Positions 34,109 through 46,000 of a DNA stretch of 64,000 bases are shown here, piece after piece; position 1 is the stretch's first letter, and each line of letters opens with the position of its first letter. The DNA is from Brucella rhizosphaerae (GTDB lineage Bacteria; Pseudomonadota; Alphaproteobacteria; Rhizobiales; Rhizobiaceae). Location of the stretch: contig NZ_NNRK01000021.1 of NCBI RefSeq assembly GCF_002252475.1, positions 1 to 64,000 on the forward strand, written 5' to 3'. The notes below the pieces were generated by a model, which saw only the letters and a program-made list of their open reading frames with translations, was not told the DNA's origin and did not search any database. The position numbers and the translations under genes were made by a program.

Positions 34109-34702
34109 ATGCAATTTAGTATGAATTTGGCTCCTTTGGGTGCCGCTGTAATTATTTTGATGTCGACCTTTCTTCCTGCACAGGCACAGGAAGCCGCTGC
34201 TGCCGTTGCCAAACCGGAAGCCCCCACAGTTCAATCCACCCGTTTTGATGACTGGTATTATCGTTGCGCTGAGGTCAAAGCTGCTGACGGGAAAGCTCTG
34301 TCACAATGTGAAGTGGCACAGATTGCCCAGGTCAAGCAAGGCGAGGAGAACGTCAATGTTCTCACATTGGCTATTGCCAAGGCTGCGCCCGAAGCTGGAA
34401 AGAAGCCTTCCGGCAATGAGCTGCTACTGACTGCTCTTGTGCCGCTGAATGTTGTGCTGCCAATCGGTCTTGGTTTGGCTGCCGACGGCAAGGATGTCGT
34501 CACGATCCCTTATCGCAATTGTAATCAGGCCGGATGCTGGGCACAGCAGAAGCTCGATCAAAAAATGCTGACAGCTTTGCAGAAAGGGTCTGCAGGAGAA
34601 GCCCGTCTACGCCTGATGAATGGGCAGAACATCAATCTGAAGTTTTCGTTGAAAGGGCTCACCAAGGCTCTCGCAGAACTGCAAAAACCAACTAAAGCCT
34701 GA
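34109..34702 (+). CDS. IalB-family exported protein
   Basis: 197 residues from the ATG at 34109, which has a GGGGA ribosome site and gives a standard signal peptide (NLAPLGAAVIILMSTF, cleavage after AQAQ). The mature protein has the IalB pattern: RFDDWYYRCAEV, SQCEVAQIAQV, then NCNQAGCWAQQ, with four conserved cysteines probably forming disulfides. IalB was first described as an invasion-associated protein of Bartonella and is widespread in Rhizobiales, with no defined activity. It is the first gene of an operon with the CdiB transporter (11-base gap), which suggests a periplasmic accessory role in two-partner secretion here. Confidence 0.8.
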   Translation: MQFSMNLAPLGAAVIILMSTFLPAQAQEAAAAVAKPEAPTVQSTRFDDWYYRCAEVKAADGKALSQCEVAQIAQVKQGEENVNVLTLAIAKAAPEAGKKPSGNELLLTALVPLNVVLPIGLGLAADGKDVVTIPYRNCNQAGCWAQQKLDQKMLTALQKGSAGEARLRLMNGQNINLKFSLKGLTKALAELQKPTKA

Positions 34703-34713
34703 CGGATAAGATT

Positions 34714-36483
34714 ATGATTTATTCTGTTCGTTTGGGCCAGCTTTGGTTCGCAGTTTGCGTGGCTTTGCTTGCTTCAGCAACTTCTGGTTTTGCGCAGCAA
34801 TCACCAATTGCGGCATCCAATCCGTCTGCATCCCCTGCCGATGATTTCATGCGTCGTCAGGCCGAACAGGATTTGGAACAGCGATTACGTGCTTTGGGAG
34901 ATGCAACTCCACGTGAAGTGACACCAGCCACGCCCGAGCAAGCTGGGCCTTTGAGCAAAGCTGCAAAAGGTCCATGCTTCGCAATTACCCGTGTCGAGGT
35001 GGAGGGTGTCACTCTGCTTTCCAAGTCAATACTTGCGCCTACGCTGGCGTCATATCAAAACAAGTGCATCGGCCTTGCTGACATCAATGTTCTCTTGAAA
35101 GACATCACCAGCCTTTACATGGATGCAGGCTATATTACGTCGCGCGTTTATGTGCCGGAACAGGACATTGCAAAGACCAGAGTTTTGCGCCTTGTGGCTG
35201 CCGAAGGTTCACTTTCTGATATTTACCTGAATGGTAAACCTGCAGCTTATCCGGGATTGCTTGCAACAGCCTTTCCGGGTTTGAAGGGTAAGCCCGTTAA
35301 CATCCGCGATGTTGAACAAGGCCTCGATCAGGTCAATCGACTGTCTTCTAACAATGCCAAGACTTCAATGTTGCCCGGAAAAGAGCCCGGAGCATCTATT
35401 CTCAACGTCGAGAATAAACCCGGTCTACCTTGGCATTTCTCGGTGGCCAACAACAATCTTGGCCAGAAGTCGACCGGTTATTCGCGATCATCAGTGTCGT
35501 TTCGGATGGATAATCTGGTCAATCTGAATGACCTCGTATCGCTCAACTATGAACACACCGGGCCTGATTATCCCTGGCCCAACGACGGTACAGGACAGAG
35601 CAACAGCATTTCCGGCTCGATCAGTGTGCCTTATGGCTACTGGAGCTTCACGCTCAATGGCTCCTATTACAAATACCGCAGTTCCGTTCCCGGCCAATAT
35701 TCTGACATCGACACATCCGGAAATTCCAAACAATTGGGCTTCAACGTTGATCGGGTAATCCTGCGAGACAAGGATTCTATCACCACGTTCAATGCAGGTC
35801 TCGCGTATAAGGCTACAGACAACTTTTTGATGGGTAATCTGATCGAGGTTGGCAGTCGCGAATATTCGGTTGCCAATCTCGGTATCTCTCATTCGCGTCG
35901 TATGCTGGGCGGGCTGTGGGTTTTTGACCTGAGCTACAATCAGGGCCTTGGCGTGTTTGGTGCAACCAGACGCGGAGAACCCGGCGCAGGTGATGCCGAG
36001 CCTGAATTTGCGAAGTTTACGGGGACGATAAACGTCACCAAACCTTTCCAGTTGGCGAGCCAGAACCTGCAATTCTCTACGCTGATCAACGGGCAGTATT
36101 CACCGGACAATCTCTATGGGGCCGAGCAAATATCGCTTGGCGGCTATTCCAACGTGCGCGGAACCCGCGACAGTATTCTGTTCGGCAATAATGGCCTGTT
36201 CACCCGCAATGAGATCACGTGGCGCACGTTGCCGTGGAAGGACAGCGAACTTCTGACCAAACGGCTAGGCGAGTTGCGGCCCTATGCAGCCATTGATTAT
36301 GGCCATGTTTTTGAACAGGCGCGATTTGGCATTGAAGGTGGTGATGTTTCTGGTTGGACCGTGGGGATGCGTCTGGCTGGTGGCAATATTGGTGCTGACA
36401 TTGGCTATTCGCGCATCATCAAAAGTACGGACGAGACCAACGGTAAAGATCTGTTTTTTGTCAGCACATCACTGCAGTGGTGA
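34714..36483 (+). CDS. cdiB: Two-partner secretion transporter (TpsB/CdiB)
   Basis: 589 residues with a signal peptide (cleavage near SGFAQQ). Domain order is that of FhaC/ShlB/CdiB: N-terminal plug/linker, two POTRA domains (about residues 85-240; FAITRVEVEGVTLLSKSIL, then YITSRVYVPEQDI and GLKGKPVNIRDVEQGLDQVN), and a 16-strand barrel with the motif VRGTRDSILFGNNGLF near residue 485 and a C-terminal strand ending in SLQW. It exports the CdiA protein encoded downstream across the outer membrane. A 20-base gap to the lipoprotein gene supports one transcript. Confidence 0.93.
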   Translation: MIYSVRLGQLWFAVCVALLASATSGFAQQSPIAASNPSASPADDFMRRQAEQDLEQRLRALGDATPREVTPATPEQAGPLSKAAKGPCFAITRVEVEGVTLLSKSILAPTLASYQNKCIGLADINVLLKDITSLYMDAGYITSRVYVPEQDIAKTRVLRLVAAEGSLSDIYLNGKPAAYPGLLATAFPGLKGKPVNIRDVEQGLDQVNRLSSNNAKTSMLPGKEPGASILNVENKPGLPWHFSVANNNLGQKSTGYSRSSVSFRMDNLVNLNDLVSLNYEHTGPDYPWPNDGTGQSNSISGSISVPYGYWSFTLNGSYYKYRSSVPGQYSDIDTSGNSKQLGFNVDRVILRDKDSITTFNAGLAYKATDNFLMGNLIEVGSREYSVANLGISHSRRMLGGLWVFDLSYNQGLGVFGATRRGEPGAGDAEPEFAKFTGTINVTKPFQLASQNLQFSTLINGQYSPDNLYGAEQISLGGYSNVRGTRDSILFGNNGLFTRNEITWRTLPWKDSELLTKRLGELRPYAAIDYGHVFEQARFGIEGGDVSGWTVGMRLAGGNIGADIGYSRIIKSTDETNGKDLFFVSTSLQW

Positions 36484-36503
36484 TGCGTTAGTAGGGGATA
36501 GTT

Positions 36504-36956
36504 ATGGTTTTAGGGAATATTTTGAACAACAGGAAACGGCATTTTGCGGTAGCGACAGCGATGGTCCTTAGCATCGCTCTTGCAGGCTGCGGCGGTCGTG
36601 AAGCAAAACCTATTGCGATAACCAATCCGACCGATAGCGCATTTGATTGTGCGGGGATTTCACGGGAATTTGCTGCGAATGAGCGGCAGATAATGGTCAC
36701 TCTGAAAGAACGCAGTCAGGCTCAGGGCAAGAATATTGTTCTGGGAGCCGCAGGTGTCCTTTTCCTTCCTGCACTGTTTTTCATGGACCCGAAGTCGCCT
36801 GAGAAGGTGGAGATCGATGCGCTGCGCAATCGCAACAAGGTTCTCGAAGACATTGCACGCACCAAGAAGTGTTCGGCCCTCAAATCCCAACTGACCGAAG
36901 TTTACAAAAAACTCGACAATCCGGGCAGCGGACAGTCCGCAAAATCGAGAGATTAG
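36504..36956 (+). CDS. Small lipoprotein of the CDI operon
   Basis: 150 residues with a lipoprotein signal: basic N-terminus, hydrophobic ATAMVLSIALAGC with the lipobox LAGC (Cys at residue 29). The mature part has a Cys near residue 50, a hydrophobic segment (VLGAAGVLFLPALFFM) and a charged helix (KVEIDALRNRNKVLEDIA). No family was recognised. Located between cdiB and cdiA. Burkholderia CDI loci (bcpAIOB) also carry a small lipoprotein, BcpO, so an accessory role in CdiA export or assembly is plausible but not shown. Confidence 0.75.
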   Translation: MVLGNILNNRKRHFAVATAMVLSIALAGCGGREAKPIAITNPTDSAFDCAGISREFAANERQIMVTLKERSQAQGKNIVLGAAGVLFLPALFFMDPKSPEKVEIDALRNRNKVLEDIARTKKCSALKSQLTEVYKKLDNPGSGQSAKSRD

Positions 36957-37016
36957 AGACTCTTGCGGCTTAAACGCCGCATGATTTTCGATTCATATTT
37001 TAAGGCAGGATCGGCC

Positions 37017-40000
37017 ATGAAGAATTTTGCATACCGTCATTATTTCTCGCGTGTATCCGGTTTCTCCAAGGGAACCAAGCGGACACATCGCTGGTTTGAT
37101 CCTGTCGCATTTGCCCGTAAAGGCGTTGCCAGTCTTCTAAGTGGGCTTCTGGTTCTCCAGCCCGTGTTATTGCAGGCGCAACAGCTGACACCGGATGTCA
37201 GTGCTCCGATTGGCAATCAACCGGGTATAGGGGCGGCCCCCAATGGTGTTCCACTAGTCGATATTGTGACGCCGAACCAGCAAGGGCTGTCGCATAATAA
37301 ATATGGCGACTTCAATGTCGGAACGCCTGGTCTGATCCTCAATAACCACAATGGCGAGTTAGGAAACTCGAAGCTCGGTGGCGTGACACCGGGCAATGCC
37401 AATCTGAAGAACAGCGGGCCTGCAAGCGTCATTCTCAATGAAGTTACGAGTGGCAATCGCAGTGCCCTGCAAGGGGCAACGGAAGTGTTCGGCGGCAGAG
37501 CAGATGTCATTATCGCCAACCCTAACGGGATCACCTGTGATGGCTGTGGCTTCATCAACACGCCACGCGCCACGCTAACCACAGGCACACCCGACATCGA
37601 TGGTACAGGAAGGCTGTCTGGTTTCACTGTTCAGGGCGGTGATGTCACCTTTGGATCGAAAGGTGGCAACTTTGCTTCTGGCGATGGAACCGTTGATCTT
37701 TTCGATATCGTGTCCCGCCGCATTCAGATCGATGGTCCGGTCAATGGCAAAAACCTCCGGCTGACGGCAGGTCGACAAAAGTTCGACTACACTACGGGCG
37801 AAGCCACGGCTTTGAGCGGAACTGAGGATGCGGGCGAGTTCGCCATTGACGGCTCTGCCCTTGGTGCCATGCAGGCCGATCGTATCAAGATCGTTGTCAC
37901 CGATAAAGGTGCTGGCGTGCGTATGCGCAATGATATGGCGGCCAATGCGGGCGAACTTACGCTTTCTGCAGATGGCAAGATATCGCTTGGTAACGCTTCT
38001 GGTCGTGACGGCGTTTCCGTACAATCGAAGAGCAGGCAGGTCGAAGCAAAGAAGATCACCTCGAAAAAGAAGGTGGTCGTCAAGTCAGCCAAAGGCATCA
38101 CACTGGAAGCGGTTTCTGCCGACGAAGATGTCATTCTGGGCAATGGCGACGGCTTGCTTTCTGTCGCAGGGGACGTTGGATCCCTTAGAAATATAGAGCT
38201 GACCTCGTTCGGTGCGATTACGGCTGGCAATATCGCAGCTGGCAAGAACGCAAGCTTGCAAGCGGGACAGGGCATCGCTGCTGGTCAGCTTAATGTCGAC
38301 GGTGCGGCAAATCTGACCACGGCATCTGGTAACATCGCGCTGTCCGGCACTACTAAAGCAGGTGGCGGCGTGCTGACCATGACGGCTACGTCCGGTTCTA
38401 TCACCGCTGCCTCGCTTGTCAGTTTCAACAATATGGCGCTGACCGCCGGCACCGACATTACGACCGGTGATATTCTGTCTGGCGGTGCGCTTGTTGCCTC
38501 CGCGCGTTCTTTGAAAGCTGGGAATGTTGTCTCGGGCGTTGATGTCGTCGCTACCAACGCTGCCAATGGCGCTATCCAAATCGGATCGACAGGCGACATG
38601 CGCCTTGCTACGTCTGGGGGGATTGATGTTGCTTCTCTGCTTTCTGCCGGAAATCTGAATATAGCCGCTGCAGCACTTGCAGCGCAAAACGTGACCAGCC
38701 ACGGGACTGTTGTGATTTCTGGCGACACAAATGTCTCGGGCCAGATTCTGGGCAGTGGTGATGTCAGCATCGCGGGCGCAAACATCACAGCTGGTGCGAT
38801 CATCTCAGGCGTTGATTTTGTAGCCAGCAGGTCCTCAAACGGGGCCATTATTGTCGGAAACACAGGCGATACAACGCTTTTAGCGCAAGCCGGAACGATT
38901 AATGTTGGCACGCTTCTTTCGGCGGGCAATTTTCTTGGCGATACCGCCACATTCAAAGCCGCTAATGTCACCAGCTATGGTGCGGCTAATATCGCCGGCA
39001 CAACGACGATCAGCGGCCAGCTTCTGGCGGGCTCAGACGTCACCATTAACGGATCAGCGATTTCTATCGGTGCTGCTGTTGCTGGTGTCGATCTGACTGC
39101 ATTGCGCCAAGGCAATATCGTTTTGGGGAATGGCGCACGCACGCTTAATCTCACCGCGACCGCTGGTGATCTCAAAGCAGATCGGTTGCTATCATCTGGA
39201 AACACAATTGCTTCTGCTTCCAGAAATCTTTCCGCAAATATTCTCACGCATGGCGACCTCAGTCTTACAGCAGGTGGTAATCTTACGCTTTCCGGTCAAT
39301 CACTTTCGGGCGGAAATGCAACTCTCACAGCAGGTTCGATGAACATCGGAACACTTGTTTCCGGTGTTGATTTTGCAGCAACTGAACAATCAGGCCGTTC
39401 GCTTACCTTAAAACCTGGCGCGGCCAGTGCGACCAGTTCGACTGGCAATGCCCAGTCTGGCCAGATGACATTAACGGCCACTGGCGAGATTGACGCTGGA
39501 ACTTTGTTGTCAGCACAGGCTTTGACGGTCAATGCCGGATCATTCAATGCCACAAACGTCACCAGCAATAGTACTGCTAATATCACGGGCGCAACTACGA
39601 TCAGTGGCCAGCTTTTGGCGGGTTCTGATCTTGCCGTTACGGGGGCTGCAATCAACATCGCGACGGCTGTCGCTGGCGTTGATCTGGTCGCTTTGGCCAA
39701 AGGAACAATAGCAACAAGCAATGTTGCAAGTGGCCTCAACCTGATTGCTACGGCTGGTGATCTGATCACCAACCGTCTTCTTTCCTCTGGAACAACAGTC
39801 GCGTCTGCTACAAGAAACCTGTCAGCGAATGTCGTTTCGCGCGGCGATCTGACCCTGACGGCGGGCGGCGCTGTTACCCTTTCCGGCCAGTCTCTGGCAG
39901 GTGGCAATGCGACCATCAACGGAGCATCACTTAACATCGGAACGCTTGTTTCTGGCGTTGATTTTGCTGCCACCGAGCAGTCAGGCGGCTCTCTGATCCT

Positions 40001-43000
40001 CAAGACTGGTTTGGCTAATGCAGGCCAGATGTTGCTCAATGCTTCCAGTGGCTCGATTTTCGCTGATCAGTTGCTGAGTGGCGGCGATCTGAAGGCCAAA
40101 GCACAACAGAACGTTTCCTACAATAGCTTGCAAAGCTTCGCCTCCGCCGATCTCAATGTGGTCTTAGGTGCCATCAGTCTGGACAAGAATACGGTCGCGA
40201 AGGGTAATATCGCGCTGACGTTGCAAAGCCTTGATCTGAGCAATAATCGTTCCAAGCTTGCGACCGCTGGAAATCTCATCGTAAACGCTGCAAGTGCCGA
40301 TCTTTCGAACTCGACGCTCATTTTTGGCGGCATTGCTTTGAACCTCTCAGGTTCTGCTGATGCTGCAAATTCGAAAATCCGCGCGGTTACAGCTGATGGC
40401 GGCAGCGGCGATATTACAATCAATGCCCAGACAATATCGACGACGTCTGCGACGGCGCTCCTTGCTGCCAATGACCTCACTCTGACACTTGCTTCGCTTA
40501 CAAACCCTGGACAGCTTGCCGCCAACAGAAATCTGACGCTCAATATTGCAGGCAGCTTCACGAATACCGCGTCCGGTCTTGTTTATGCCGGACAGGACGG
40601 TCGCCTTTATGTTGCAGGCGATCTTCTCAACGATCAGGGTGCGATCCTTGTTGGTAACGACCTGACGATTGCAGCAAACGCAAATGGCGAACGCAATCAG
40701 TCCATTACCAATGTGTCCGGTCTAATTAAAGCCGGGCGTGATGCCGACATTACAACGGCAAATCTGACCAATAAGCGTAGTACAGTTCCGACCTGGTCGA
40801 CGGTTGTTGTGAGCAACGACGCTATTGCAAAGTTTGAGCTTAATCCCGAGACATGGGGTAAGCCGCTTGGACATATCTTTGTCAACTCAAACACCAACGC
40901 ACCGCTTAATCTTTACCCCGGCGAAGATTATGCTGAGCTCGCATGGATGGCACAGCTTTACGGCGTGATCACCTTTGCTGACGGTACATCCTACCGCACG
41001 CGCAGCTTGCAGTCTTATGAAGAAAATACTCCCTGGAAATGGGGTGACAGCCTCAGCAGCGTCCAGGCAATGCGCAACTGGCTGCTGTCGCGTTATCCGG
41101 GCGACGGAAAAGGCAACATTCTTCTGACACCTGATTTGCAGAGCAAATCGGTCATCATCGTCAACCGCAACGATCCGTTTGCCTGGACATTTACCTGGGA
41201 CGAAGGCACCCAGATGCGTCAGTCGATTGAAGAACAGCGATTTGATGGCAATCTATCTCCTGAGGCTCTTATCCAGACAGGCCGCAATCTGAACATTGAT
41301 GCGACGATCCTCAACAATGCTCATAGCTCGATTGAAGCGGGTGGAAATGCAAAACTGACGGGCTCGGTTCTTAACAATGAAGGTGTTGCGCTCTATCGCA
41401 CTGTGACTTCCAAGTGTGAGGCGACAGGTGGTTGCGAGGCGTATGATGCCAATGGCAATCGCGATGGTACCAATGATCTGGACAAGGGTAATTCTCGGGT
41501 AACAGGCCAAACGATTGTTGGCGGCGCATTCGGCAACATCAAAGCAGCTGGCAACATGGATATCAGCGGCTTTGCGAGCGTCAACAACACCTCTGCACCC
41601 GGATCGATTGCTGGCGGCGCGCAGCTTTCTACTGCACCGGTCACCAATGATCCGACTGCTGCCCTGAATGGCCTGACGGCAGCGGGTGCGTTGTTCACAC
41701 CAAATTCTGCAATAGCAAATCTTTTGGCTGAAAAGGGTATCTCGGTTTCCGGCAATAGCCTGCAAGCGGGCGGACTGCCATTATCACCAGCGGAAATTAT
41801 TGCGGCTCTGGGTTCGATAGCGCCTAAGCCAGACTCCGGTGGTTTTGGCGGCACAATTCCCGGACAAGTCTTTCTCTATGAAACCCGTGCCGAGTTCCTG
41901 GACGTAAGCAAGTTCTACGGTTCCGGCTATTTCATCAATCGAATTGGTTATAACCCTGACCGTTCTATTCCGTTTATGGGGGACGCCTATTTCGAGAACC
42001 AGCTGGTCGATCAACAATTGCGTCAGCTCATCAATCAGGGGCTTGGCAAGGGTTCGTTCATACCGGGAAGCGACGCCATTGAACAGATGAAGGTTCTGCT
42101 CGACCGCGGCGCGGACTTTGCGAGCGCCAATGGTCTGACAATCGGCGAAAAGCTTTCACCAGAACTCATCGCCAATCTGACCGAAACGATGGTCTGGTAT
42201 GAGAAGAAGACCGTCAACGGCATCGAAGTGCTTGTACCGACCGTTTATATCGCCAATGCCGACAAGGCGAACTTGACGGTTGCAGGCGCAATCATCTCCG
42301 GTGACACAGTCAATATGAATGTCAGTGATGTCAGCAACGCTGGCGTTATCCAGGCTAAAACTGACCTGAAGCTTCAGGCTACAAATATCACCGCAACGGG
42401 CGGCAGCTTTACCGCTGGCAACGATCTGTCGCTGTCAGCATCGCAGAACCTGACAATTGCGGCAGCCGACATGCAGATCGGCGGTGAGACCTTCGTCAAA
42501 GCGGGCAGCGGTGTGCAGGCGGGTGGCAATGCAAGCCTTTCGGCAGGTGATGCACTCACCTTGCGCGGTGCAGAGGTCAAAGCAGGTAATGACGTCGATC
42601 TCACGGGACAAACTGTGACGCTCGACACGGCAAAGGCGACCAATAATGGTTCCGACAATGTCATCGGCACAAATGTCCAATCGGGCGGCGATACGACGAT
42701 CACCGCCAAACAGGATGTGAATGTTATTGGTTCCAATGTTGCAGCTGGCGGCAATCTCGGCATTGAGGCTGAACAAGGTTCGGTCAATGTTGTCGCGGCA
42801 GGCGTTGAGAAGAAGGTCAACGGTGTTGCTGGCACACGCATGTCGCAGACGGATTCCACCTTTGCACAAACATCCAACCTGTCGTCGGGTGGTGACACCT
42901 CCATTAAAGCAGGCGACGATATTCTGATATCGGGTTCAAAGGTGAAGGCAGGCGGTGACGTCAGCATCGAAGCCAAGGACGATATCAATATCACGGTCGC

Positions 43001-46000
43001 TCAACAGCGTACCGAGACAATTGGTTCGGAAGTCAAACAGGGTTCCGAAACCCATATTGGCTCGGAAATCAGTTCTGGCGGTTCGGCCAGCGTTGCAGCA
43101 GGCGACAAGACCGATGTCGACAATTCGCATGATCTCAACATTATTGGCTCGAAAATTGATGCCAAGGGCAAGGTTGATCTCAGCGCAACCGACAATGTCA
43201 CCATCGCAGAAGCGCGGGATACGGGCTATTCGCAGCTTGATACGAGTTCAAAGGGTATTTTCAGCAAAAAGGAAAGCCATAGTCGTACTGAAACCGAAAC
43301 CGCTGTTGGATCGTCGATTAGCGGTGGTGACGGTGTCGATATCAGCTCCGGCAAGGATACGACGATTTCTGCCTCGAACATTCAGGCGGGAACGGCCGAT
43401 AACAAGGCTGATCTGAATATCGATGCAGGTGGTGATCTGATCATCGCGTCCGGCAAGAACACCTCTGAAACGGATGCCTCCAAATCAAAATCAGGCCTTT
43501 TGTCGAAGAAGAGCGACAAGGGACACACTTACGATGAAACGACGGTTGCATCCGAGCTTGGTGCATCCGGCAATGTGAACCTCAATGCTGGCGACAATGT
43601 CGTGATCTCCGGCTCCAAGGTCACGGCCGGTGAGAACATCGCAGTCGAAGGTGACAGCGTTTCCATCATCGGTGCGCAGGAACAGCACGATGCTTCATCG
43701 TCCTCCAAGAAGTCCGGACTTGGTGCCGGCTCCGGCGACGGCTTCTATTCGGTCTGGGGCAAGGAAGAAAAAAGCAGCAAGGAAAACACTGTCGCGAACG
43801 TCAGTTCTGAACTGTCCGCTGGAAACGATGTCTCCATCAAGGCTCGCGAAACCGACGTCAACATTGTCGGCTCGAAAGTCGAAGCAGGCAACGATATCGC
43901 ACTCGATGCGGCGCGCGACGTTAACATCCTGCCGGGTGCGGAAAGTTACGCTTCTGAGGACAAGGAGAAGCGATCCGGTTTTGGCGTTCAGGTGAAGTCC
44001 AGCGAAGGCAGCGCTTCCATCGGTATTGGTTTTGGCTCGTCGAAAGACGAAACGAAGCAGGGTGCTGAGACAAATGCTGTCTCCAGTCTAAAGGCTGGCA
44101 ACAACGTCATCATCAATGCGGGTCGCGATGCGAACCTTCAGGCCGCACGGGTTGAAGCCGAAAACGATGTCGCCATTACAGCAGAGCGGGATGTCAATCT
44201 TCTCGCTGCACAGGACAAGACCAATTACGAGCATATGCATGAGGAACTGTTTGCGGGGATCACCGCGAGTGTTTCCACAGGTCTCGTCAGTTCGGCCAAG
44301 AGCATTGCTGATGCTGCGGGTAAGGTCGCCAAGGTGTCAGACGGCTATTCCGCAGCCAATGCAGGCTTTGCAGGTCTGAAGGCAGCAGACGCATTGAACA
44401 ATATCAGCTCGATGTTCACGCTGGATGAAAACGGCAATGCCAAGGGCAATGTCGCCTCTGCGTCAGTTGGCGTGGGGTTTGAATATTCAAAGTCGAAGGA
44501 AAGTGCAGAAAGCTCGACCCCTGTCGTTACAGGCATTCGTGGCGGAAACAGCGTTTCCATTGAAGCCAAGTCAGGCGACATCAACAGCCATGGCGCACAG
44601 ATTGTTGCTGGCTATGATGAAAATGGTGTGCTTTCTGGTGGAGCTGGCGATATCAGCCTGAAAGCTGGCAATGATATCAATCTGGAAAGCGCGCAGGCTA
44701 CCAACTCTTCGTCGTCATCCAGCACATCAGCAGGAGCGAGTGTTGGTGTCTCGGCAGGTGTATCCATTACGGGCGTTGAATTTGGTCCCTATGCCAATGC
44801 GCATGGCGGCGTCGGGAAATCCAAAGGCAACGGGACGACTCAGGTCAACACTCACGTCAATGCCACGGGCAATATCACCATTGAATCCGGCCGGGACACC
44901 AATCTGAAAGGTGCGGTCGTCGAAGGTGACACCGTCACGGCGGACGTTGGTCGCGATCTCAACATCATCTCGGTTCCCGACACCGGGGAAAACTCGAACA
45001 AGTCTGTTTCGCTTGGCGTCAGCACCTCTGGCATTTCCCCGGGCTATAGCACAGGTTCCGGCGAAACCAACTGGATCAGCGAGCAGTCCGGTCTCGTGTC
45101 AAAAGGTGAGATGGATGTCACTGTCGAGGGCAACACGCATCTGGGTGCAGGCAAGATCGTTTCTAAGAGTGGTGATCTTACCCTCGATACCGGTACGCTA
45201 ACCCATGAGGATTTCTCAGGATCGAAGCAATATGAGGGCTTCGATGTTCAGGCCAATATCGACCTAACCGGTAAGCAACAGCAGCCGGATCAGACCTCTC
45301 AGCCAAAGAACTCAGCTGAAGGCACTTACCAGCTTGACGACACGCGTCAGGAAGTGCGCGCCACCGTCGGGCCGGGTGAGATCATTATCCGCGACAAGGA
45401 CAAACAGGCAGAACTGGAAGCGAGCGGCCAGACCGAAGACCTCGCAGCGCTCAACCGCGATCCCGACATGGCTTACGAAATCACCAAGGATAAGCATGTC
45501 GAGATCGACTATTATCTGTCGGATACGTCGGTAAAGGCGGCGTTGGAGGCTGGGAAATCAACGGTTGAGATCGTTATCGATGCTCTGGGGCGGATGGCGA
45601 ATGATGGTAAGCTCACGCCACAGGACTACGATACGGCTCGCAGACTTGCGAAGTATAAAGACGATCCGAACGTTATCGCTCAGTTGAATGCATGCGGTCA
45701 GCGGCAGGGCTTCAATCAGTTCAGCCCGTTGGATTGGCTGATAACACCCGCTCATGCGCAGGCCCCGTGCATGATCAGTACGACCGAAGGAACATTTCCG
45801 ATCTCTGTAATTGGTGCAGAGACATGCAGAACGGCATTTGCTGTGATGACCGGAACTGCTGGTTTGATGGGTCTTGCGACTGCAACCATTTTACTTGGCA
45901 CCACGAATCCAGCAGGCGGCGGCAAGATTGATGAGACGCACAATCTGGATGACGGTACTGTCGTACGCCTGCAGGGGAACGGTTCTGACCTAAAGCGGAC

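Noticed and set aside
38600-40200. Regularly spaced repeats considered as a possible CRISPR or tandem repeat array
   Set aside because: The repeats are in-frame protein repeats of the CdiA stalk, imperfect and of variable length, with no short identical repeat and unique-spacer pattern.
41253-41765. 170-codon minus-strand frame, and several others inside cdiA
   Set aside because: Shadow frames caused by the regular codon pattern of the repeat-rich cdiA gene; the plus-strand frame is continuous and well supported.
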